DNA from: 2-02-FULL-55-14 sp964473365
GTDB taxonomy: Bacteria > Bacteroidota > Ignavibacteria > UBA10030
NCBI GenBank assembly: GCA_964473365.1
Contig: CAYYOV010000003.1
Span: 62,001-126,000 of the forward strand
DNA: 64,000 nt
Direction of reading: 5' to 3'
In this document: positions 27,348 through 34,066 of the stretch, piece after piece
How the letters are laid out: each line of letters starts with the position of its first letter
How positions within the stretch are numbered: position 1 is the stretch's first letter
Notes under the pieces: model-generated
Database searches by the model: none
What the model saw: only the letters and a program-made list of their open reading frames with translations
Told to the model about the DNA's origin: nothing
Position numbers and translations under genes: made by a program

Positions 27348-27393
27348 CACTCCAGTCCCGCCGACGCTTTAGCACTTGAATGAAGCGTGGCGG
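27322..27393 (-). promoter_or_regulatory. metH leader: competing hairpins ending in a terminator
   Basis: On the minus strand, four segments can pair in exclusive ways just upstream of metH. Segment 1 (27393-27383) pairs with segment 2 (27369-27358). Segment 2 (27367-27361) can instead pair with segment 3 (27345-27339, seven bases). Segment 3 (27347-27341) can instead pair with segment 4 (27334-27328), forming a seven-base GC terminator followed by TTTTT. This is the layout of an anti-antiterminator, antiterminator and terminator. The sensor is not recognisable; riboswitch or protein control are both possible. The terminator might also simply serve the upstream adh gene. Confidence 0.5.
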
Positions 27394-27494
27394 CAAGCTG
27401 TCATCAAATGGCCACATCGAAATGTACCACGAAGACGGTCCAGATGCACCACTCAATCAGGGAAAGACCCGCAGGATTCGGGCCACAAGCTACA

Positions 27495-28523
27495 CTAGAC
27501 CTGCAGGACGACTTTCCCGAACTGCTGACCGGATCCAACGATGCGATGTGCCTCTTGGACCTCTTCGAGCGGAAGGACCGCATGGATCACTGGCCGGAGC
27601 CTCCCCGCCGCAATGAATTCGAGGATCTTCACCAGATCGCCCTTGCGGCCCATCGTCGAGCCGAGGATGCTGAGCTGCTTGTAGAAGACATACCGCAGAT
27701 CGGTCACCGCATCATAGCCGGCAGTCGCACCGCACGTCACCAGTCGTCCCCCCTTTGCCAATCCCTTAATGCTCGCATCCCACACGGCAGTACCCACGTG
27801 GTCCACAATGACGTCGACACCCCGTTTCTCTGTGAAACGGCGGATCGACCCGAGCAAATCTTCTTTGGTGTAGAGGATGACATCTGAGGCTCCGAGGGCA
27901 CGTGCTTGTTCCGCCTTCTTGTCCGTGCTCGTTGTCGCAATGACCCGGGCTCCGAAGAGACACGCGATCTGAATCGCCGCGCTCCCAACACCGCTGCCGG
28001 CCCCGTGTACCAGCACCGTTTCTCCCGGCCTGACCTGTGCTTTGTCAACCAGCATTTGCCACGCGGTCAGGAAGACCAGTCCTGCTGCCGCTGCCGATTC
28101 GAACGGGATCTCTGGCGCGAGGCTGAGAACATTGCGCCCAGGCACAACGAGCAACTCGGCATCGGCACCATCCCGATGTTCTCCGATCAGGACGTAGTCC
28201 TTGCAGAGATTGTCGTGCCCGTTGAGACAGTACGCACAATGACCGCACGAAATCCCCTGTGCAACGACCACCCGGTCGCCAACCTTTACATGACGTACCG
28301 ATGCTCCAACAGCGTCCACCGTTCCGGCGGCATCGACGCCCGGGATCATCGGCAGCGGCACGCGCACTCCGGGAAGTCCCTGACGGACCCAGATATCCAT
28401 GTGGTTGATCGATGTCGCACGAACTCGAACGCGTACTTCGTCCGCCCCGAACGCAGGATCGGGCACCTCTTCGAATCGAAGTTGCTCAGGACCGCCGTGA
28501 GCGTGAATGCGAACACAGCGCAT
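27495..28523 (-). CDS. Zinc-binding alcohol dehydrogenase (MDR family)
   Basis: A 342-residue medium-chain dehydrogenase/reductase. The GroES-like N-terminal half has a structural zinc lobe with four cysteines (SCGHCAYCLNGHDNLC) and catalytic-zinc region residues. The Rossmann half has the nucleotide motif GAGSGVGSAAI. It should oxidise an alcohol or reduce an aldehyde or enone with NAD(P)(H); the substrate is unknown. The ATG at 28523 is one base after the stop of the thioredoxin-like gene, and the extra upstream residues of the longer frame are unconserved. It ends the coaE-argD-trx-like-adh operon. Confidence 0.85.
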   Translation of the reverse strand: MRCVRIHAHGGPEQLRFEEVPDPAFGADEVRVRVRATSINHMDIWVRQGLPGVRVPLPMIPGVDAAGTVDAVGASVRHVKVGDRVVVAQGISCGHCAYCLNGHDNLCKDYVLIGEHRDGADAELLVVPGRNVLSLAPEIPFESAAAAGLVFLTAWQMLVDKAQVRPGETVLVHGAGSGVGSAAIQIACLFGARVIATTSTDKKAEQARALGASDVILYTKEDLLGSIRRFTEKRGVDVIVDHVGTAVWDASIKGLAKGGRLVTCGATAGYDAVTDLRYVFYKQLSILGSTMGRKGDLVKILEFIAAGRLRPVIHAVLPLEEVQEAHRIVGSGQQFGKVVLQV

Positions 28524-28524
28524 G

Positions 28525-29544
28525 TCAGTTCTCTGAGAATGCCGAAAGGTCGATGGGACCGAGGAATGACATGGCATACACCTCGAGCCCGGGTTCAGTG
28601 ACCGTCAGTCGAAGTTGTCTGGTCTGGGTCTGGGCTTCCTGAACCAGATGATAGAGCCTCGGTTCTGAGACCTCCACGACGGCCGATCCATCTGCCTGTC
28701 GGCGAATGTCGGCGCCCTGGACCGAAGGTGGGAGCGGCACGCCGTCCTGCTCGACTGCTACCAGCAGGGGCACAGATGCGCCTGCGATCGTATGTACATC
28801 AGACCCGTCATATTCCATACTCAATGACGATGGAACTCCCGGCGAACCGGCTGACTGTAGCGACTCCCGCCCGCTCCACCAGACACCTCCGGCATAGACC
28901 CGCCCCGGGAGATAGATGCCCGGATCGACATACTCGGTCCGTGATTCGGGCACCAGGCCTTCGACATTCCCAAGTGTTCCACGCACATATCCCAGACGAA
29001 GACCTCCCGTGGGCCGGCGACGGTGACCGAGAAGATCTTCCTCACGACGGAACGGAGGCAGGAGCGTCTGCAATGCGCCGCGATATCCGGCATCACGCAG
29101 CAAGACCTGGATCGCGCGCTCGAATTCATGATACCCTTGCTCTCCGGACTGGACGAACCGGACCGACCCCGTCCGGTCGATCAGGATCCGCGTCGGTCGC
29201 TCGCGTACTTGATAGGCACTCCAGACGTGCGAGGCATTGTCGAGCATGACGGGATACTGCACGCCCAACGCACGCACGGCCGACGCGACGCGCGCGTCAT
29301 CGGCGCCGAAACTGAATTCGGGTGTATGGACGCCGACGATCGAGAGCCCCAGGTCCCGGTACCGTTGGTACCATTCCTTGACGATGGGCAGGGCCCGCAG
29401 ACTTGCCGCCGACGCCGTGTCCCAAAAATCTACCATCAGGATCCCACCCTCGAGGTCACGGATGAGGACGGGCTCACTGTTGAGCCAGGCCGACCCGTAG
29501 AGCTCCGGTGCGTGAACGACACCCGGTTCAAGTTCCGTGAGCAT
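28525..29544 (-). CDS. Thioredoxin-fold protein, DipZ-like C-terminus, active-site cysteines replaced by Ser
   Basis: A 339-residue protein without signal peptide. Residues about 25-155 follow the TlpA/DipZ thioredoxin fold: MVDFWDTASAASLRALP, GVHTPEFSFG, and the cis-Pro loop RPTRILID. The expected WTxxCxxC active site reads Ser45-Ala-Ala-Ser48, so both redox cysteines are absent and it cannot be an ordinary disulfide reductase. The C-terminal half (about 190-339) resembles the carbohydrate-binding-like domain of DipZ proteins (PGIYLPG, SEPRLYHLV, VYAMSFLG). It overlaps argD by one base and adh follows immediately. A binding or scaffold role is the best guess. Confidence 0.7.
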   Translation of the reverse strand: MLTELEPGVVHAPELYGSAWLNSEPVLIRDLEGGILMVDFWDTASAASLRALPIVKEWYQRYRDLGLSIVGVHTPEFSFGADDARVASAVRALGVQYPVMLDNASHVWSAYQVRERPTRILIDRTGSVRFVQSGEQGYHEFERAIQVLLRDAGYRGALQTLLPPFRREEDLLGHRRRPTGGLRLGYVRGTLGNVEGLVPESRTEYVDPGIYLPGRVYAGGVWWSGRESLQSAGSPGVPSSLSMEYDGSDVHTIAGASVPLLVAVEQDGVPLPPSVQGADIRRQADGSAVVEVSEPRLYHLVQEAQTQTRQLRLTVTEPGLEVYAMSFLGPIDLSAFSEN

Positions 29545-30725
29545 CAGGCATTCACTTTCAGGATGGCGCGCAGCTCATGTTCGAACTGTTCGCATTGATC
29601 GGATGTCACCGTCAATGGGGGCAACAACCGAAGGACTGTTTCGTGCGTGCTATTCACAAGGATACCACGTGCCATGAGAGCGTCGACGACCGGCTGGCTC
29701 GGAATGTGGAGGTCGATCCCGATCATGCACCCGAATCCCCGGGTCTCCCGAACCAACGCGGGGAATTCGCGCCGGAGCCGCTCTCCGATGGCGTGCAGTT
29801 GCTCACCAGCACGGGCGGCATTCTGCATGAGGCCGCCGTCGAGGACCTCGTCGAGGACCGCGTTCCCCGCAGCACAGGCGACAGGGTTGCCCCCAAATGT
29901 CGTACCGTGGACACCATACGTAAAGGCATCCGCGACGCGTTCATTTCCGAGGACCACGCCGAGCGGCAATCCACCACCGATCGCTTTGGCGACCAGCACG
30001 ACGTCAGGCTTGAGACCAACGTGTTCGAACCCAAAGAATTTTCCGGTCCTTCCGACGCCCGACTGGATCTCGTCGGCGATGATCAAGAATCCATGTTTCT
30101 CACGCAGCGTGTTCAGGGCGTCGGCGAAATCGGGACTCACCGGAAAGATCCCTCCTTCCCCCTGTATGCATTCGACCACGACCGCGAGCGTTTCCGCATT
30201 CAGCGTCTTTCCGGCCGCTTCGACATCGTTGAACGGGATGGACGTCATGTGCGGAAGGAACGGCGCATAACCGTCCCGGTACTTCGGCTTGTCCATGAGT
30301 GAGAGGGCAGCGAAGGTTCGGCCGTGAAATGCGTTCGACATGCCGACCATGATCGCTTTTCCCTTGCCCAGCCCCCACTTGCGCGACAGCTTGACAGCCG
30401 CCTCAAGGGCCTCGGTGCCGCTGTTGCACAAGAACGCCCGCCGGAAACCCGTCGCCGCCACAAGGCGCTCCACGAGCCGGATCTGCGGTTCCTGAAGGAA
30501 GAAGTTGGAAAGATGGAGGTATTTCCCAGCCTGGTCCTGGATAGCTTTGAGCACGCTCGGATGTCCATACCCGAGCGAATTCACGGCCAAGCCTCCGAAG
30601 AAATCGAGGTAACGCTTTCCAGAGCGGTCGAACAGGTACGCCCCTTCGCCCCGCTCGATCTCGACCGACAAGCGTTTGTAGGTGTGGAAGAAATGGGCGT
30701 CTTCGCGTTCGGCGAGTGTCGGCAC
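29544..30725 (-). CDS. argD: Acetylornithine/acetyl-lysine-type class III aminotransferase
   Basis: PLP-dependent aminotransferase, 393 residues, of the ArgD/LysJ/ornithine aminotransferase group. Typical motifs are NSGTEALEAAVKLSR, FHGRT, the PLP-binding DE (IIADEIQSGVGRTG) and the Schiff-base lysine in VLVAKAIGGGLPLG. In arginine synthesis it makes N-acetylornithine; without other arg genes nearby, succinyldiaminopimelate or ornithine activity cannot be excluded. It lies 2 bases after coaE and overlaps the next gene by one base. Confidence 0.85.
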   Translation of the reverse strand: MPTLAEREDAHFFHTYKRLSVEIERGEGAYLFDRSGKRYLDFFGGLAVNSLGYGHPSVLKAIQDQAGKYLHLSNFFLQEPQIRLVERLVAATGFRRAFLCNSGTEALEAAVKLSRKWGLGKGKAIMVGMSNAFHGRTFAALSLMDKPKYRDGYAPFLPHMTSIPFNDVEAAGKTLNAETLAVVVECIQGEGGIFPVSPDFADALNTLREKHGFLIIADEIQSGVGRTGKFFGFEHVGLKPDVVLVAKAIGGGLPLGVVLGNERVADAFTYGVHGTTFGGNPVACAAGNAVLDEVLDGGLMQNAARAGEQLHAIGERLRREFPALVRETRGFGCMIGIDLHIPSQPVVDALMARGILVNSTHETVLRLLPPLTVTSDQCEQFEHELRAILKVNA

Positions 30726-30727
30726 GG

Positions 30728-31369
30728 TCAGCCTTTCAACAACATTGCACGGAGGATGGTCAGAGCAAACTGCACACGCGGTTCGAGGTCCCGAAGGGTT
30801 CCATCATTCTCGATGACCACTGCCGATCGACCGCGATGATCCGCGGGAGATCCTTGGGCTTTGATCCGGCGGCGTACGGCGTCCTCATCGAGGCCATCCC
30901 GCTTCATCACACGGGCGATGCGCACATCTTCCGGGGCGTCGACGTACAGGACGGCGTCCAGCCAGGCGTCCATGTTGGCCTCGTAGACGAGCGCGGCTTC
31001 GACGGCGGCGATGGCGACGCCCTCCTGCTTCCACGAACGCAGTTGTGCGCGGATGGCCTTCTCCGTCGCGGGGTGCACAATGGCTTCAAGTGCTTTCTGC
31101 CGTCCCCGATCGGAAAAGATCTGAGCGGCGACGAACGCACGGTCGTAGGAACCGTCTGCACGGTAGGCCTGATGGCCCAGCAGGGCGATGATCTTGCGAC
31201 GAAGAGCCGGGTCGGAAGCGCTCAGCGACCGGGCGGTCTGGTCGGCGGAACAGACGGGGATGCCAGCTCGTTCGACGATCGCCGCGACGGCCGACTTCCC
31301 GCTGCCGATGCCGCCGGTGATGCCGAAGACCGGCAGGGCCGGTCGGGATGGCGCTGCGGGACGGCTCAC
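30728..31369 (-). CDS. coaE: Dephospho-CoA kinase
   Basis: Last enzyme of coenzyme A synthesis, phosphorylating the ribose 3'-OH of dephospho-CoA. The 213 residues begin with the P-loop GGIGSGKS (19-26), followed by DQTAR and the lid region with VHP (ATEKAI) and VMKRDGLDEDAVRRRI, all family hallmarks. Normal length. Its start overlaps the stop of rny by four bases. It is the upstream part of an operon with argD, the thioredoxin-like gene and adh. Confidence 0.92.
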   Translation of the reverse strand: MSRPAAPSRPALPVFGITGGIGSGKSAVAAIVERAGIPVCSADQTARSLSASDPALRRKIIALLGHQAYRADGSYDRAFVAAQIFSDRGRQKALEAIVHPATEKAIRAQLRSWKQEGVAIAAVEAALVYEANMDAWLDAVLYVDAPEDVRIARVMKRDGLDEDAVRRRIKAQGSPADHRGRSAVVIENDGTLRDLEPRVQFALTILRAMLLKG

Positions 31370-32928
31370 TTTGCGATGGCGACGGAGCGCACTTCCCGGA
31401 TCACGACCACCTTGATCTGACCGGGAAACTCCATCTCTTGCTGGATCTTGTTGGCAATATCGTGAGCAAGCTGCTCGGCGACCGCATCGTCGATGCGTTC
31501 GTGATTGACGATGACGCGGACCTCGCGACCGGCCTGAATGGCGTAGGTATTCGTAACGCCGTTGAACGATCGCGCGATGCTTTCGAGCCGTTCAAGTCGC
31601 TTGACGTATTCCTCAACCGACTCTCGTCGGGCTCCGGGTCGCGCCCCGGAGATGGCATCGGCCGCCTGCACCAACGCCGCCACCGGATGCTCCATCGGAA
31701 TATCCTCGTGGTGCGATCCGACGGCATTGCAGACAATGGCGTTCTCGTTGAACTTCTTACACAACTCCATTCCCAACAGCGCATGCGGACCTTCGACACT
31801 CCGGTCGATGGTCTTTCCGATGTCATGCAGCAGGCCGGCGCGCTTGGCGAGCATCGGATCGAGCTTCAATTCCGACGCCATGATACCCGTGAGGTACGCC
31901 ACTTCGATGCTGTGCTGGAGCAGATTCTGGCCGTAGGAGGAGCGGTACTTCATCTTCCCGACGTGCCGGAGGATCTCCGGATGGGCCGTGTGGAGGCCGA
32001 TCTCGAGCAACGTGTTCTCCCCGGTACGAAGCACTTCCTCCTCGAGTTCCTTGCGGACCTTTTCGACCACTTCTTCGATGCGCGCAGGATGGATGCGTCC
32101 GTCGGCGATAAGCCGCTCGAGGGATTGCCGCGCGATCTCACGGCGGAACGGGTCGAAACCGGTGAGGATGACCGCCTCTGGGGTATCGTCCACGATGACG
32201 TCGACCCCAGTGGCCGCTTCGAACGCTTTGATGTTGCGTCCCTCGCGGCCGATGATGCGGCCCTTGATCTCGTCACTCGCCAGCGTCAGCACGCTGGCCG
32301 TGGTCTCGACCGTATGCTCGGCTGCGGTCCGTTGGATCGCCTGGACGATGATCTTCTGCGCTTCGCGACGCCCCTCGAGCTTGGCCTGGTCGCGGATGTC
32401 CTTGAGGGTCTGCGCGGCCTCGGTCTTGACGGTCTCGAGCAGGTTCTCGTGGAGCAGCTTCTTTGCTTCGTCGCGGGAGACGCCGGAGATCCGTTCCAGC
32501 CGCGCTGTTTCCTCTCCGATCAGGCGCTCCAGTTCACGTTCCTTCTCCAACACCCGTCGCTGGCGCTCCTGAATATCACGCTCCAGCTGCTGTGTTGACG
32601 TCTCTTTCTTGTTGAGGAGGTCAAGCTTCCGCTCGACATTCTCCTCCCGGTTCTGGACCTGTTTCTCGTATGCCTGAAGCTTGTTCCGCTTCGACTGCAG
32701 GTCGCTCTCGGCTTCCTTCTTGCGCTTGAACCACTCGTCCTTCGCCTCGACCAACTTCTCGCGCTTGACCGTCTCAGCTTCTTTCGCGGCATCCTCGAGG
32801 ATCTGCCGGGCACGCTCCTCGGCCGAGGAGATCTTGTTCTGCCCGGCCCGCTGATTGAGGAACCAGCCGAGGAAGAACGACGCCCCGCCGATCAACGCAC
32901 CGATCACGATCAACACATACGCATCCAT
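31366..32928 (-). CDS. rny: Ribonuclease Y
   Basis: Membrane-anchored endoribonuclease that initiates mRNA decay in many bacteria. The 520 residues show the family architecture: one N-terminal membrane helix (about 5-26, with GGASFFLGWFLNQ), a long coiled coil rich in Glu, Lys and Arg (to about 200), a KH domain (GREGRNIKAFEAATG; then VILTGFDPFRREIA), and an HD domain with LLHDIGKTID at about 370. Full length. It overlaps coaE by four bases. The probable 6S RNA and zapA lie upstream. Confidence 0.95.
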   Translation of the reverse strand: MDAYVLIVIGALIGGASFFLGWFLNQRAGQNKISSAEERARQILEDAAKEAETVKREKLVEAKDEWFKRKKEAESDLQSKRNKLQAYEKQVQNREENVERKLDLLNKKETSTQQLERDIQERQRRVLEKERELERLIGEETARLERISGVSRDEAKKLLHENLLETVKTEAAQTLKDIRDQAKLEGRREAQKIIVQAIQRTAAEHTVETTASVLTLASDEIKGRIIGREGRNIKAFEAATGVDVIVDDTPEAVILTGFDPFRREIARQSLERLIADGRIHPARIEEVVEKVRKELEEEVLRTGENTLLEIGLHTAHPEILRHVGKMKYRSSYGQNLLQHSIEVAYLTGIMASELKLDPMLAKRAGLLHDIGKTIDRSVEGPHALLGMELCKKFNENAIVCNAVGSHHEDIPMEHPVAALVQAADAISGARPGARRESVEEYVKRLERLESIARSFNGVTNTYAIQAGREVRVIVNHERIDDAVAEQLAHDIANKIQQEMEFPGQIKVVVIREVRSVAIAK

Positions 32929-32997
32929 GCTGTCCTCGCTGTCACCTTCCGATCACGCCGGATAAAAAAAAGACCGCAACCATCGATGTCATCAAGT

Positions 32998-33182
32998 GTA
33001 TTGAAAGAACCTCATTCAAGACACAGTGGGTACCCGCCTACGCATTTTGCGCTTCCACTGGACCCGCTCGCCTCCGCCGAAGCCGAGGGTCGTCGCGTGG
33101 CATTCCCCGAGGGGACGATGGCGTGCGCTCCACACGTATGAGTCAGGCTCCCATATTAAAAAACATCAGGTTCTTTAATATG
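32998..33182 (-). ncRNA. ssrS: Probable 6S RNA
   Basis: The 322-base gap between zapA and rny holds a structured minus-strand RNA of about 185 nt. Its ends close through a perfect 9-base stem (33168-33176 with 33004-33012). Between them is a large imperfect internal region, a GC-rich apical hairpin (arms in about 33061-33092) and a smaller hairpin on the 3' side, which fits the 6S layout of closing stem, open bubble and long apical arm that mimics an open promoter. Position immediately downstream of zapA is the same as in proteobacteria. A run of eight T residues follows at about 32963-32970 (minus). Exact ends are estimates; another structured RNA is possible. Confidence 0.65.
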
Positions 33183-33250
33183 GTTGACAACAGCCGATGG
33201 TGCGGTTCAGATCATGTAGACTGACCGCCTATGAAAAGAACACCCAGACG

Positions 33251-33553
33251 TCAGGAAGAAGCGTCATCCTCGGCGATCAGGAGATTGTCCAGGTAGTTGG
33301 ACAACTTCGTGATCTCGGATTCGGTCGTCGATTCCTGGTCCTGCCGACCCATCCGTTCCTTGAGGAGATCTTCAGATATGTTCAACGCCGTGAGTACCGC
33401 CACGGTCAACGGCGGCTGCTCCGGGATCTTGTCATGGATCTTGGTGAGCATCCCGTCGACATATTCGGCCACGCGGCGCGTGAAATCCTCATTTTCGCCG
33501 CGTAGCGGATATTCGGCGCCGAAGATCTTGACCTTGATGCTCTTGCTCGTCAT
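33251..33553 (-). CDS. zapA: Cell division protein ZapA-like
   Basis: A 100-residue FtsZ-ring-associated protein. The N-terminal part (SIKVKIFGAEYPLRGENEDFTRRVAEYVDGML) matches the ZapA globular domain, and the C-terminal half is a predicted coiled coil for dimerisation. ZapA bundles FtsZ filaments at midcell. It is 19 bases downstream of a coiled-coil gene and upstream of the probable 6S RNA. Confidence 0.85.
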   Translation of the reverse strand: MTSKSIKVKIFGAEYPLRGENEDFTRRVAEYVDGMLTKIHDKIPEQPPLTVAVLTALNISEDLLKERMGRQDQESTTESEITKLSNYLDNLLIAEDDASS

Positions 33554-33572
33554 GGGCGTCCCCCGCGCTTCG

Positions 33573-34061
33573 TCACAGGCGCGAATTGATCTTGGCGATC
33601 AGGTCCGTCACCCGCTGACGGATCAGCTCCTTTTCGTCGCGCGTAAAGGGCCCAGTGCCGTTGGCGTTCAGACGGGCCACTTCCCGACGCGCTTGTTCAA
33701 GCTGAACGGTCAGGTCGTCGAGCGACCGCCGCAATGCCACTTCCGCATCCTCTAACTGCCGCACCCGTTGCCGGAGTGTCGCAACCTCGTCGACAGAATC
33801 GCGGCTTGACGTTTCCTGCTGGGCCAGCCGGACGATGAGCTTCTCGCGCTCAGCGTAGATCTCTCGATTGGATTCCTCGAGCTCTCGCGCACGTTCTTTC
33901 AGGCCCGCGTTTTCTTCGCGGAGACGCACGACGAGCGCTGATACCCGGCGGGCCTTCTCCCACAACTGCTGCAGGACAAGGTCCAAACTTCGGGTCGAAG
34001 CGGAATGCTCTTCGAGAGTCTCGGTTGAGGGATCGGCCACGGTCGTGGGATTGATGGTCAT
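33573..34061 (-). CDS. Coiled-coil protein of unknown function between pheT and zapA
   Basis: A 162-residue protein that is almost entirely coiled coil (about 30-130; heptads rich in Leu, Val, Glu, Arg and Gln), with no signal peptide or membrane segment. I do not recognise a family. The ATG at 34061 lies 5 bases after the pheT stop; an earlier ATG would overlap pheT. Its position just before zapA, 19 bases apart, suggests a division-related partner, in the manner of ZapB, but that rests on location alone. Confidence 0.6.
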   Translation of the reverse strand: MTINPTTVADPSTETLEEHSASTRSLDLVLQQLWEKARRVSALVVRLREENAGLKERARELEESNREIYAEREKLIVRLAQQETSSRDSVDEVATLRQRVRQLEDAEVALRRSLDDLTVQLEQARREVARLNANGTGPFTRDEKELIRQRVTDLIAKINSRL

Positions 34062-34066
34062 TCGGC

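Noticed and set aside
27358..27393. SAM-II-like GTGCTAAAGCG in the metH leader
   Set aside because: The 3' motif resembles SAM-II, but the required P1 stem and pseudoknot cannot be drawn with normal loop lengths, and the A-rich linker is missing.
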